Under the pieces are notes generated by a model. That model made no database searches and was not told the DNA's origin. It worked only from the letters and a program-made list of their open reading frames with translations. Source: Streptomyces sp. NBC_01294 (GTDB taxonomy: Bacteria > Actinomycetota > Actinomycetes > Streptomycetales > Streptomycetaceae). From it: a DNA stretch of 64,000 nucleotides. Numbering within the stretch: position 1 is the stretch's first letter; every line of letters begins with the position of its first letter. Positions 50,392-59,026 of the stretch are shown here, one piece after another. Location of the stretch: positions 620,001 to 684,000 of the forward strand of contig NZ_CP108423.1 in assembly GCF_035917235.1 (NCBI RefSeq), written 5' to 3'. The position numbers were made by a program, and so were the translations under genes.

Positions 50392-51293
50392 CACGATGCG
50401 TCTCCGTGCTTGTCCGTGTGGCGCGGGATGAGCAGCACGGGACAGTGGGAGTGGTGCACGAGGCTGTGGGTGTGCCGCCCGAGGGTGGGTCCCAGATAAG
50501 CGGACGCTCGCCGTCCGCCCATGGCCAGCAGGTCGGCGTGTCGGGAGGCCTCGACCAGGACACCGGCGACGGACACGCTCTTCTCGGCGTCCGCCCGCAC
50601 GGTGAGGTCCGGGAACTCCTGGCGGATCTGCTCGGTCACCGCAGTCAGGTGCCGGACGTCCTCGTCGGCAAGCTCCGTGACGTCGTCCATCATGGTCACC
50701 ACGCTGCCGACGGACTCGAGCACGTTCCACACGTGGAGCAGCCGCAGCTCGGCCTTGCGGAGCTCGGCCTCCCGCGCCGCGTGACGGACACAGTCCAGGT
50801 CGTGCTCGTCACGGACCCCGGTGAGCACCGTGCCGCTCTCGGCGCGATTGTCGGTTCCCCTGACGACGATGACGGGCGTCTTCGCGCCGGCCGCGACCTT
50901 CAGGCCCACGGATCCGAGCATGAGCGAGTTGAATCCGCCCAGACCCCGGTTGCCGACCACGATGGTGCCGCGAAGGCCGGCCGCCCGGTGCAGGCTGGCC
51001 ACGGGGTCGCCACGACTGAATTCCGTGGTGGCGACCAGGCCGGGGTGCTGTTCCTTGACCGCGGCGGCGGTTTCGTCGAGCAGTTCGCGGCCGGCGCCAC
51101 GGACGCGCTCGATGGTCTCGACGGATACGTAGAGGGCCCGGCCATCCGTGTCGGCGCCGTACACGATGTGCAGCGGACGCCCGCGGCGTTCGGCCTCTCC
51201 CGCTGCCCAGAGCGCGGCCTGACGGGCGGGCTCGGAGCCGTCGACGCCGACGATGACGGAGCCGAGTTCCGAGCCGCTGACGGTGTTCTTCAT
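50391..51293 (-). CDS. Tandem universal stress protein, 300 aa
   Basis: The protein starts MKNTVSGSELGSVIVGVDGS at ATG 51293 after GAGGAATC. The first domain carries IVVGNRGLGGFNSLMLGSVG, an intact ATP-binding loop; the second (about 150-300) ends MGGRRASAYLGPTLGRHTHS, a divergent loop, so probably only the N-terminal domain binds ATP. It leads the USP-USP-ctpF-DUF1918 transcript, and two DevR-type boxes end 69-104 bp upstream of its start. It is one of four tandem USPs in the island. Confidence 0.9.
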   Translation of the reverse strand: MKNTVSGSELGSVIVGVDGSEPARQAALWAAGEAERRGRPLHIVYGADTDGRALYVSVETIERVRGAGRELLDETAAAVKEQHPGLVATTEFSRGDPVASLHRAAGLRGTIVVGNRGLGGFNSLMLGSVGLKVAAGAKTPVIVVRGTDNRAESGTVLTGVRDEHDLDCVRHAAREAELRKAELRLLHVWNVLESVGSVVTMMDDVTELADEDVRHLTAVTEQIRQEFPDLTVRADAEKSVSVAGVLVEASRHADLLAMGGRRASAYLGPTLGRHTHSLVHHSHCPVLLIPRHTDKHGDAS

Positions 51294-51361
51294 GATTCCT
51301 CCTCGCCCGGGGCCACTGGGGGTCTGATCTCACGCTGACACCGAGGACCTTGCCAGGCAGA

Positions 51362-51397
51362 GGGCCGCTCAGGACCTTCATGGGGGCCAAAGGTCCC
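51362..51397 (-). promoter_or_regulatory. DevR/OsdR-type box pair upstream of the USP-USP-ctpF operon
   Basis: GGGCCGCTCAGGAC (51362-51375) and GGGCCAAAGGTCCC (51384-51397) have centres 22 bp apart. The second is an exact GGGNC-N4-GNCCC DosR-type match. They lie 69-104 bp upstream of the USP start. Confidence 0.65.
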
Positions 51398-51471
51398 TGT
51401 CGAGGACGGCGTGCAAGATCCCCTGATCCCCTTCGAACGCACTGGTCGGACCGGCCCCCAGTCCTTCCTGT

Positions 51472-51771
51472 TCACGCTCCGGTGTCCAGCCACCCGGGGT
51501 ACGGCTTGAGGGACTCCGGGAGGGACGGGGCACCGGCGGGCCGCATGTCACCGTAGGCGGCTCGCTTGATCTGGAGGGCGAGATCCTCCATGGCGCGAGC
51601 CACCGCGAGTTCGTCGCCGATCTCCGGGACGTCGGTGTCCTGGGGTGCGCAGCGGGCGGTGCCGTGGCCCGTGAGCCTGTTCGTGCCCGTGTCGAGTTCC
51701 AGGCGGGCCTTTGTCGTGTGGTCCTCCTCGAAGAGGTAGAGACGGACCTTCCATTCGGCAGTGTGTGTCAT
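51472..51771 (-). CDS. DUF1876 (Rv1738-like) protein
   Basis: The 99-residue protein starts MTHTAEWKVRLYLFEEDHTT and has the DUF1876 core: KARLELDTGTNRLTGHGTAR, then DVPEIGDELAVARAMEDLAL. Rv1738 of M. tuberculosis, a strongly DosR-induced member, has a fold like ribosome hibernation factors, so a role in shutting down translation has been proposed there; nothing here proves it. It has a longer C-terminal tail (GAPSLPESLKPYPGWLDTGA) than Rv1738. It lies 21 bp downstream of the second P-type ATPase gene in the Hsp20 operon. Confidence 0.88.
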   Translation of the reverse strand: MTHTAEWKVRLYLFEEDHTTKARLELDTGTNRLTGHGTARCAPQDTDVPEIGDELAVARAMEDLALQIKRAAYGDMRPAGAPSLPESLKPYPGWLDTGA

Positions 51772-51792
51772 GGCGTGCCTCCGGTATGGGTG

Positions 51793-54474
51793 TCAGGGCG
51801 TCTTGTGCTGGTGAGTGCGCCGGACCCAGCGCCGCAGTTCGTCGGTGCCCCAGACGAGGACGGGGAAGGTCGCGATGAGGGCGACGACGTCCAGCGGCAG
51901 GGCGGCGGTACCGAACAGGCCTTGCAGGGGCGGCGCGTATACGAGGGCTGCCGTGAAGGCGAGCTCGAAGGCGATGCCGGCCAGGAGCAGGGGGTTGGTG
52001 AACAGGCCGATGTCGCGCAGGGCCGCGTGGTCGGTGCGGGCGGCGAAGGCGGTGCCGACCTGGCAGGTGACGATGCCTGCGAACGTGGCCGTGGTCGCGG
52101 TGACGTACGCGTGGTGCAGGGGGCTGCCCGCGCTGGTGGGGTCGCCCGGGTGCCAGCCCGCACGCCACAGTACGTAGAAGAACGCGCCCATGACCAGGAC
52201 TGCGGAGACGGTACCGAGGTAGCCCCAGCTACGGATGAGCATGTCCCGGGAGATGACTCCTTGCGAGCTCGGGCGGGGCGGGCGGCTCATGGTGCCCGGC
52301 TCGGCTCGTTCGCGGCCGAGGGCGAGGGCGGGGAGGGTCTCGGTGCCGAGGTCGATGGCGAGGATCTGCAGGACGGTCAGCGGGAGCGGGACCGTGCCGG
52401 CCGACAGCGCGAAGACCAGGAAGGGGACGACCTCGGGGGTGAGGTGGGCGAAGATGTAGACGATGAACTTGCGGACGTTGTCGTATACGCGGCGGCCGGA
52501 TTCGATCGCGGTGACGATGGTGGCGAAGTTGTCGTCGGTCAGCACCATGGTGGACGCCTCACGGGCCACGTCCGTGCCGGAGAGTCCCATCGCCACTCCG
52601 ATGTGGGCCCGGTGCAGGGCGGGGGCGTCATTGACCCCGTCACCGGTCATTGCGACGATCTGCCCGTGTGCGCGCAGGGCGTCGGCCACCTTCAGCTTGG
52701 TCTCGGGTGAGGAGCGGGCGAAGACGACTTCGGCGTCCGACGGTGCGAGGAGTGCGTCGAGTTCGTGGTCGCCGATCGACTCGGACTGTGCCACCACCCG
52801 CAGACGAGGTAGGCCGATGCCGACTTCGCGGGCGACGGCCGCGGCGGTGGCGCCGTTGTCACCGGTCACGATGTGCACGCGGAGCCCTGCCTCGTGGCAG
52901 CGACGGACGGCGGCGGCGACTTCGGGACGCGGTGGGTCGTACAGGCCGACGAGCCCGAGCAGGCGGAGCCCGGTCTCCGCGTCCTGGCGGCGACTCGGCA
53001 CCTCGGCACCGGACGGCAGGGTTCGGACGGCGACCGCCAGGACGCGCATGCCTTCGTGCGCCAGCTCCTCCGCCGCGGCGGCCGCGGACCCCGAACTGCC
53101 TTCCAGGGTCTGCAACACCGTCTCCGGCGCTCCCTTGACGATGACGCGCAGACCGTGCACGCCATCGGCATGGACGACGGACATCAGACGCAGCCTGGGG
53201 TCGAATCGGAAGAGTGCCCGGCGCCCGGTGCCACGGCCGTCGAGGTCGACGGGAGCGGCGTGGGCAGCAGCGCCTTCCACCAGAGCCATTTCCGTCGGGT
53301 CGCCGTGAAGTTCGCCTTCCTCGTCGCGGGTGACCGTGGTGCACAGCGCGCTGGTTCGCAGCAGCTCTCCGTCCCAGGGGCCGGGCTCCCTTCCGTGCTC
53401 CGGCGTCCACACGGCTTGGAGTCGCATGCGGTTCTGGGTGAGGGTTCCGGTCTTGTCGGTGCAGATGACGTTGGTGGAGCCGAGCGTTTCGACGGCGCTC
53501 AGGCGTTTGATCACCGCTCCCTGGCGGGCGAGGACGCGTACGCCGACGGCGAGTGCGAGGGTGATGGTCGGCAGCAGGCCCTCGGGGACGTTGGCGACGA
53601 GGAGCCCGATCGCGAACATGAGGGTGTCCGTCAGCGGCAGGCCCACGGCCACTCCGGCCGCCAGGAACACGCCGCCCATGGCGACCGCTACGGCGGCGAT
53701 GAGCCAGGCGACCTTCTTGACCTGCTGTTCCAGGGGGCTGGGGTCGCGCCGGGTGCGCTGACTCAGTGCGGCAATGCGGCCGAGTTCCGTGTGGTCTCCG
53801 GTGGCGAACACGATCGCCTGGGCCTGGCCCCCGGTGCAGACGGTGCCGCTGAACACGAGGTTGGGTTCCTGCAGCAGCGGTGCTCCGATGAGTCCGGGGC
53901 CGGCGATGCGTTCGGCGGGGGTGGACTCCCCCGTCAGCATCGACAGGTCGACCTCGATGCCTCCCTCGGTCAGCCGTGCGTCGGCGGGAACCTTGGCGCC
54001 CTCTTCCAGAACGACCAGATCGCCCGGCACCAGTTCCCTTGCCTCCACCGCCGAGGGCCGGCCGTCGCGGATCACCAGGGCGTGCTCGGGCAGGTACTTC
54101 GCCAGAGTCTCCACCGCCTGTTCGGCCTGCCGCTCCTGAAGGAGCGCAAACGCCGCATTGACGAGAACCACGGCGATGATGGCCCACCCGAGCACGGGGA
54201 TGCCTGCGACGAACGCCAGCGCGGCGGCCGCCCAGAGCAGCAGGGCCAAGGGGTGGACCAACTGCCGTACGAGTTCACGCCCCAGGGAGGTACTGGCCTT
54301 GCGGCGGACTTCGTTCGGGCCGTAGACGGCAAGGCGGCGGGCCGCCTCGCGTGCGGAAAGTCCACTCGGCCCGGTGCCGAGTTCGCGCCTCAGGAGCGGC
54401 AACGGTTCCAGAGGGTCAGGGCTCGGGGGCGGCCCGTTGGCGGGGGACGGGGGCCGGGTGGCTGCCTCAGTCAT
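51793..54474 (-). CDS. P2-type cation-transporting ATPase
   Basis: An 893-residue pump with MLTGES, phosphorylated Asp340 in [33 protein letters not shown] and an ion-site helix [28 protein letters not shown] is the form typical of Na/K- or Ca-type P2 pumps, so it differs in class from the CtpF-like pump at 46943 (VPESLPAVVT). It has about ten membrane segments. The start at 54474 overlaps the preceding gene by 8 bp. The transported ion cannot be fixed from sequence alone. Confidence 0.9.
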   Translation of the reverse strand: MTEAATRPPSPANGPPPSPDPLEPLPLLRRELGTGPSGLSAREAARRLAVYGPNEVRRKASTSLGRELVRQLVHPLALLLWAAAALAFVAGIPVLGWAIIAVVLVNAAFALLQERQAEQAVETLAKYLPEHALVIRDGRPSAVEARELVPGDLVVLEEGAKVPADARLTEGGIEVDLSMLTGESTPAERIAGPGLIGAPLLQEPNLVFSGTVCTGGQAQAIVFATGDHTELGRIAALSQRTRRDPSPLEQQVKKVAWLIAAVAVAMGGVFLAAGVAVGLPLTDTLMFAIGLLVANVPEGLLPTITLALAVGVRVLARQGAVIKRLSAVETLGSTNVICTDKTGTLTQNRMRLQAVWTPEHGREPGPWDGELLRTSALCTTVTRDEEGELHGDPTEMALVEGAAAHAAPVDLDGRGTGRRALFRFDPRLRLMSVVHADGVHGLRVIVKGAPETVLQTLEGSSGSAAAAAEELAHEGMRVLAVAVRTLPSGAEVPSRRQDAETGLRLLGLVGLYDPPRPEVAAAVRRCHEAGLRVHIVTGDNGATAAAVAREVGIGLPRLRVVAQSESIGDHELDALLAPSDAEVVFARSSPETKLKVADALRAHGQIVAMTGDGVNDAPALHRAHIGVAMGLSGTDVAREASTMVLTDDNFATIVTAIESGRRVYDNVRKFIVYIFAHLTPEVVPFLVFALSAGTVPLPLTVLQILAIDLGTETLPALALGRERAEPGTMSRPPRPSSQGVISRDMLIRSWGYLGTVSAVLVMGAFFYVLWRAGWHPGDPTSAGSPLHHAYVTATTATFAGIVTCQVGTAFAARTDHAALRDIGLFTNPLLLAGIAFELAFTAALVYAPPLQGLFGTAALPLDVVALIATFPVLVWGTDELRRWVRRTHQHKTP

Positions 54475-55123
54475 CGCCGGGCCCCTGTTCGCGCCGCGGC
54501 CTGCCGGACCAGCGCGGCTCCACGGCCTCCCACTCATGCTCCCACTGGGCCAGGCTGCGGGTCTCGACGAGGTGGAGGCGAAGACGGATCACTGCCCCCG
54601 AGGCAAGGGCGAGCAGTCCGAAAGCTCCGGCTCCCGCCGCTGCGGCCGTGAGCGCGCGTTGAGCTTCGGACGAAGGCGCCTGCGCTTCCCTGCCCGCGTC
54701 ATCGACCCAGATCGCGACCGTCCGGTCTGCCGGAGTGCCGAACGGGACGGAGATCGTGTCAGAGTGCTGGTGAGCGGCCGGGTACTCCCAGACGGCTGGT
54801 GCAACCACCCGCGAGGTGCCGCCGGAGCGGTTGGAGACCGCGCGCTCCGCGGAGCCGACCGTCGTCGCCTCGATCCGGTGCCGGTGGCGGGCCGTTTCCC
54901 TGGCGGTCCGGCTTTCGGAGTCCCAGACGGCCGTCGTGACGACGACGCCGCAGAGCAAGGCGATCAGGAAGGACAGTACGAAGACGACGTTCCAGCGGCG
55001 CCGGGTCCGGTCGACCGGCCGAAGCAGCCCGTTGGGACGTCCGTCGAACAGCCGACGCACCCGGCCGGCTCTCGCCGGACGCGATCGCGTGGGCCCGTCT
55101 CCGGGCGTGCCGACCTCGGACAT
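54467..55123 (-). CDS. Rv1733c-like two-TM membrane protein
   Basis: A 218-residue protein starting [20 protein letters not shown]. Two membrane segments are visible: [20 protein letters not shown] (about 45-65) and [20 protein letters not shown] (about 157-177). The loop between them (about 90 residues, with VWVDD-like [12 protein letters not shown] features and [15 protein letters not shown]) is extracytoplasmic. Layout, length and the basic N-terminus match the Rv1733c family, a DosR-induced membrane antigen of unknown function. It overlaps the following P-type ATPase gene by 8 bp, hinting at a shared membrane role. Confidence 0.8.
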   Translation of the reverse strand: MSEVGTPGDGPTRSRPARAGRVRRLFDGRPNGLLRPVDRTRRRWNVVFVLSFLIALLCGVVVTTAVWDSESRTARETARHRHRIEATTVGSAERAVSNRSGGTSRVVAPAVWEYPAAHQHSDTISVPFGTPADRTVAIWVDDAGREAQAPSSEAQRALTAAAAGAGAFGLLALASGAVIRLRLHLVETRSLAQWEHEWEAVEPRWSGRPRREQGPGDD

Positions 55124-55159
55124 CGTGCACCTCCGTGCGCTCTGATCCTGCCCGGCCGC

Positions 55160-55663
55160 TCAGCGGGGAGCGGCGAGTTCGGCGCTGATGTGGTGGGCCC
55201 ACGTCCGGATCCGCTCGGGATTGCGGAAGTCCCCGCCCTTGCCCGCACGGACCATGGCCCGGGCGATGAACCCGGGCGTACTGGAGGTGATGCTGCCGCC
55301 GAACGTGACGTGCTCGCGTGCGCCGAGGCGCTCCATCTCCCGGGCCACCGCCGGCACCGGCGCGATGTCGTGCTGCTCGGCGGAACTGTCGACGGGGCCG
55401 CTGCTGAACAGGTAGACCGGTCGATGCTTGAGGAGGTGCTCGTTGCGTTCGGCGCAGCGCTTGGCCTTGCCGCTCCAGTGCCCGGCGTACAGGGCGCCTC
55501 CGAGCACCACGGCGTCGTAGCCGCGTACGTCGTCCACGTCGTCGGCGGGGACGACGACGGCGTCGAGGCCGTCCTCACGCAGGGTCCTGCCGATCTCGGA
55601 CGCGATTCCGGCGGTCGCACCGTGCTTGGTGCCGTAGGCGACCAGGACGCGCTTGGAAGTCAT
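55160..55663 (-). CDS. Flavodoxin-domain protein (HemG-like)
   Basis: The 167-residue protein begins MTSKRVLVAYGTKHGATAGI, the FMN phosphate-binding loop, with DAVVLGGALYAGHWSGKAKR and PVYLFSSGPVDSSAEQHDIA later; this is the flavodoxin/menaquinone-dependent protoporphyrinogen oxidase family. It could carry electrons at low potential, which fits a hypoxic cluster with a hydrogenase, but haem-precursor oxidation is the other option. Its ATG overlaps the Hsp20 stop (ATGA at 55660-55663). A 36-bp gap separates it from the Rv1733c-like gene. Confidence 0.85.
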   Translation of the reverse strand: MTSKRVLVAYGTKHGATAGIASEIGRTLREDGLDAVVVPADDVDDVRGYDAVVLGGALYAGHWSGKAKRCAERNEHLLKHRPVYLFSSGPVDSSAEQHDIAPVPAVAREMERLGAREHVTFGGSITSSTPGFIARAMVRAGKGGDFRNPERIRTWAHHISAELAAPR

Positions 55664-56118
55664 GACGACTCTCCCTTGCCATCTGCTGTGGTGCGCTTGA
55701 CGGGGACGCTGCGCCTGGACTCCTCGGGCGCGGCCGGCATCGGCACGCGCACGGTGAGTACGCCGTCCTCGTACGCTGCCTCGACTCCGTCGGAGGGGAT
55801 CGGCCCGGGCAGGCGCACAATCCTCTGGAAGGAGCCGTAGCGGAACTCCGAGTGATCCTTCTCCTCCTTGCTCTCGGTGTGTTCGGCACTGACGGTGAGA
55901 GTGTCCCCCTCGACCGTGATCTGGATGTCCTTGTCGGGGTCCATCCCGGGAAGTTCGGCACGCAGCGTGTACTGCCCGTCCTTGTTGGTCACCTCGATCG
56001 CGATCGGGTGGGTGTCGAACGACGTCCGCCACAGCGGGAACCGGGGGAAGTCGGTGCCGAACCAGTCCCTCACGTCGGGGAACGGGCTGCGCCTGCGCTC
56101 TGGGTGCGTTCCTGGCAT
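55660..56118 (-). CDS. Hsp20/alpha-crystallin small heat-shock protein
   Basis: A 152-residue protein starting MPGTHPERRRSPFPDVRDWF. The alpha-crystallin domain covers residues about 40-135 (IAIEVTNKDGQYTLRAELPG, DKDIQITVEGDTLTVSAEHT, YGSFQRIVRLPG, YEDGVLTVRVPM). It resembles HspX/Acr (Rv2031c), the most strongly DosR-induced mycobacterial protein, an ATP-independent holdase. It leads a transcript: Hsp20, flavodoxin, Rv1733c-like, P-type ATPase, DUF1876. A pair of strong DevR-type boxes 84-117 bp upstream lies inside the 3' end of the PEP synthase gene. Confidence 0.9.
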   Translation of the reverse strand: MPGTHPERRRSPFPDVRDWFGTDFPRFPLWRTSFDTHPIAIEVTNKDGQYTLRAELPGMDPDKDIQITVEGDTLTVSAEHTESKEEKDHSEFRYGSFQRIVRLPGPIPSDGVEAAYEDGVLTVRVPMPAAPEESRRSVPVKRTTADGKGESS

Positions 56119-56168
56119 GGTGTGCTCCGTTCCGGCGCCTGGTCAGCGCCTTCCTGTGCTGCTTTCTT

Positions 56169-58616
56169 TCACTGTCGCGAGGGGGACGGCTGCTCCGCTT
56201 GGGGCCATCGGGTCCCGGATGGGGCCGTTCGGCCCTCCCCGTACCGGGCCAGTTCGGCGGCGGCCACGTGCTGCTTGACCGAGGCGAAGCTGTCCGGGGC
56301 GACGGAGATCGAGTCGATGCCGGTCTTGACCAGGAACTCGGTGAAGGCGGGGTCGTCGCTGGGCCGCTGGCCGCACAGGCCGACCGTGCGGCCGACGGAC
56401 TGGGCGCGCGGGACGAGGGTCTCGATGCTGCGGGTGACGGCCGGGTTGGTCTCGTCGAAGACGCGGGCGAGGGCTTCGGAGTCGCGGTCGACGCCCAGGG
56501 TGAGCTGGGTGAGGTCGTTGCTGCCGATGGAGAAGCCGTCGAAGCGTTCGGCGAATTCCTCGGCCAGGATGACGTTGGCAGGGATCTCCGCCATGACGTA
56601 CACCTTCAGCCCGTTCTCCCCTCGCCTGAGGCCTTCCTCGCCCATGACCTCCAGGACCCGGTCGGCCTCTTCGAGGGTGCGGCAGAAGGGGATCATGATG
56701 ATGACGTTGGTGAGGCCCATCTCGTCGCGGACCCGGTGCAGGGCCCGGCATTCGAGAGCGAAACCTTCCCGGTATCCGTCGCTGTAGTAGCGGCTCGCAC
56801 CCCGCCAGCCGATCATCGGGTTGGCCTCGACCGGCTCGAACGGACGGCCGCCGAGGAGGCGTGCGTACTCGTTGGTCTTGAAGTCGCTGGTCCGTACGAC
56901 GACGGGGGCGGGCCAGCGGGAGGCGGCGATCCGGGCGATGCCGTACGCCAGGCGGTCCGTGAAGTAGCGGGTGCGGTCGAGGTAGCCCTCGGTGAGTTGA
57001 TCGACGGCGCAGCGGTCGGCGTGGTCGAGGCGTTCGGGGTGCAGGAGGGCCATGGGGTGGACCTTGACCTGGTGCGCCACGATGAACTCCAGCCGGGCCA
57101 AGCCGACACCGTCGGCCGGCAGGCGCCACCATCGGAAAGCGGCGGAGGGGTCGGCGAGGTTGAGCATGACGTGCGTCCGGGTGGCGGGAATGCCGGCAAG
57201 GTCCGTCTCGGTCTCCTCGTAGGCGAGCAGCCCGTCGTAGACCTTGCCGCGTCCCCCTTCGGCACAGGAGACGGTCACCTTCTGTCCGTCGGGCAGGGCC
57301 TGAGTCGCCCGGCCGGTGCCGACGACGGCGGGGACACCGAGTTCGCGGCTGACGATCGCGGCGTGCGAGGTGCGGCCGCCGTGGTCGGTGACGATGGCGG
57401 AGGCACGCTTCATGATCGGTTCCCAGTCCGGGTCGGTGATGCCGGTGACGAGCACCCCGCCGGCCGGGAAGCGGTCGAGGTCGACGGGAGTGTCCAGAAC
57501 GACGACCGGTCCGCTGCCGATGGCTTCGCCCACGGCGGTGCCGTCCACGAGAGGCGTACCGGGCGCGGCCGTCAGGCGGCAGCGGCGCAGGGTGGAGGCG
57601 GCGCGGCGGGACTGCACGGTCTCGGGCCGGGCCTGCACGATCCACAGGTCTCCGGTGAGGCCGTCCTTGGCCCATTCCAGGTCCATGGGGCAGCCGTAGT
57701 GCCCTTCGACGGTCAGTGCCCAGTCGGCGAGGAGCCGGACCTCGGTGTCGGTCAGGACCCTTTGCGAGCGCTCCTCGGGGGTGGTGTCGACGGTCCGGGT
57801 CAGTCCGTGCTCGGCGTAGACCGCCTTCCGCCGCTTCGCTCCGACGCGTACGTCGATCAGCGGGTCCAGCTCCGGGTCCTTCAGGCTGGGCTTGAAGACG
57901 GTGTACTCGTCGGGGTCGACCTGCCCGCTGACGACTGTCTCACCGAGCCCGAACGCCGCGCTGATGACGATGACCTCGGGGAATCCGCTCTCGGGGTCGA
58001 GGGTGAAGATCACGCCGGCGCCGGCCAGGTCCGAGCGGACCATGGTCTGGATGCCGACGGACAGGGCGACCTGGAGGTGGTCGAAGCCCATCCGCTCCCG
58101 GTAGTCGATGGCGCGGTCGGTGTAGAGGGACGCGTAGCAGCGGTGCACCGACTCCAGCAGCCGGGCGGTCCCGCGCACGTTCAGGTACGTCTCCTGCTGG
58201 CCGGCGAAGCTCGCCTCCGGCAGGTCCTCGGCGGTGGCGCTGCTGCGTACGGCGACCTCCGGGTCCGCACGTCCTTCGTCGCGCCCCAGCTGCTCGTACG
58301 CGGCGACGATCTCGGCCCGCAGCCCTGGGGGCAGCGGCTCGGCGAGGGTCATCGACCGGATCGCGGCCCCGACCTCGTCGAGCGCGGCGCCTTCGCGCAG
58401 GCGCACGATCTGTTCCTCGATCCGCCCGCGCAGTCCGTGTCCGGCGAGCAGCTCTCCGTATGCGTCGGCCGTCGTGGCGAACCCCGGGGGGACGCGCACA
58501 CCGGCACCGGCCAGGTGCGCGGTCATCTCCCCCAGGGAGGCGTTCTTGCCCCCGACACTCCCGACGTCCTGTCGGCCGAGTTCCGCGAACGGAATGACGT
58601 GCCGTGTGCTTGCCAT
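56169..58616 (-). CDS. ppsA: Phosphoenolpyruvate synthase
   Basis: The 815-residue enzyme has an N-terminal ATP-grasp domain (VGGKNASLGEMTAHLAGAGV, then RSSATAEDLPEASFAGQQET), the mobile phosphohistidine domain (His418 in GGRTSHAAIVSRELGVPAVV) and the C-terminal PEP barrel (IGSNDLTQLTLGVDRD, GLCGQRPSDDP). It converts pyruvate, ATP and water to PEP, AMP and phosphate, the first step of gluconeogenesis from pyruvate. The last 20 residues (RTAPSGTRWPQAEQPSPSRQ) lie beyond the conserved end and are encoded by the DevR boxes of the Hsp20 operon. A 31-codon ORF precedes it by 14 bp. Confidence 0.92.
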   Translation of the reverse strand: MASTRHVIPFAELGRQDVGSVGGKNASLGEMTAHLAGAGVRVPPGFATTADAYGELLAGHGLRGRIEEQIVRLREGAALDEVGAAIRSMTLAEPLPPGLRAEIVAAYEQLGRDEGRADPEVAVRSSATAEDLPEASFAGQQETYLNVRGTARLLESVHRCYASLYTDRAIDYRERMGFDHLQVALSVGIQTMVRSDLAGAGVIFTLDPESGFPEVIVISAAFGLGETVVSGQVDPDEYTVFKPSLKDPELDPLIDVRVGAKRRKAVYAEHGLTRTVDTTPEERSQRVLTDTEVRLLADWALTVEGHYGCPMDLEWAKDGLTGDLWIVQARPETVQSRRAASTLRRCRLTAAPGTPLVDGTAVGEAIGSGPVVVLDTPVDLDRFPAGGVLVTGITDPDWEPIMKRASAIVTDHGGRTSHAAIVSRELGVPAVVGTGRATQALPDGQKVTVSCAEGGRGKVYDGLLAYEETETDLAGIPATRTHVMLNLADPSAAFRWWRLPADGVGLARLEFIVAHQVKVHPMALLHPERLDHADRCAVDQLTEGYLDRTRYFTDRLAYGIARIAASRWPAPVVVRTSDFKTNEYARLLGGRPFEPVEANPMIGWRGASRYYSDGYREGFALECRALHRVRDEMGLTNVIIMIPFCRTLEEADRVLEVMGEEGLRRGENGLKVYVMAEIPANVILAEEFAERFDGFSIGSNDLTQLTLGVDRDSEALARVFDETNPAVTRSIETLVPRAQSVGRTVGLCGQRPSDDPAFTEFLVKTGIDSISVAPDSFASVKQHVAAAELARYGEGRTAPSGTRWPQAEQPSPSRQ
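56202..56235 (-). promoter_or_regulatory. DevR/OsdR-type box pair upstream of hsp20, inside the ppsA 3' end
   Basis: GGGCCATCGGGTCC (56202-56215, extending to GGGGCC-ATCG-GGTCCC) and GGGCCGTTCGGCCC (56222-56235) have centres 20 bp apart. They overlap the last codons of ppsA and end 84 bp before the hsp20 start at 56118. Confidence 0.7.
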
Positions 58617-58630
58617 GACGACCTCCGGAC

Positions 58631-58726
58631 TCAGTACGGGAGCGGGCGGCCGGACGGCGTGCGGAGGTCCAGCGGCGCGGGCTTGTGGGGCTGCTTCTGG
58701 TGGGGCTGGATACGGATGCGCTGCAT
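58631..58726 (-). CDS. 31-codon small ORF directly upstream of ppsA
   Basis: ATG 58726 is preceded by AGAGGTGGCCACG, a good ribosome site, and the frame reads MQRIRIQPHQKQPHKPAPLD, then LRTPSGRPLPY and TGA at 58631. The next gene's ribosome site (CCGGAGG) and ATG follow after 14 bp. The peptide is basic, proline- and glutamine-rich and not recognised. It is too short for routine gene callers. Good initiation signals and the tight spacing suggest translation, perhaps as a leader peptide or a small partner; codon texture alone cannot prove it. Confidence 0.5.
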   Translation of the reverse strand: MQRIRIQPHQKQPHKPAPLDLRTPSGRPLPY

Positions 58727-58827
58727 CGTGGCCACCTCTTCGGGAAACGGAGCCTGGATCGGCATCCGGCTTCCACGGTCACGCCTGGAGGTGGCTGTGC
58801 CGCAGTGCCGAGCGGGACAGGAGCGAG

Positions 58828-58866
58828 GGGCCGACCGGTCCGTACCTCGGAGGGGCCGACCTGCCC
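58828..58866 (-). promoter_or_regulatory. DevR/OsdR-type box pair upstream of the small ORF-ppsA operon
   Basis: GGGCCGACCGGTCC (58828-58841) and GGGCCGACCTGCCC (58853-58866) have centres 25 bp apart, 102-140 bp upstream of the small ORF. The rest of the 300-bp gap (58727-59026) holds no clear gene; a plus-strand stretch at about 58895-59000 (QAAGKSETTIADVYEATMTV) looks coding but is unrecognised and without a start. Confidence 0.6.
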
Positions 58867-59026
58867 ATGGCGGGCCGGGCAGGGGACCGCAGGGCTCATG
58901 CCCGACAGGCGCAGGCCGTGCAGGCGGCGGGCAAGTCCGAGACGACCATCGCGGACGTCTACGAGGCGACGATGACGGTGCCGTGCCTGCGAGGGAGTGT
59001 GCGCGCTCCTGAACGGTATCCACTGG

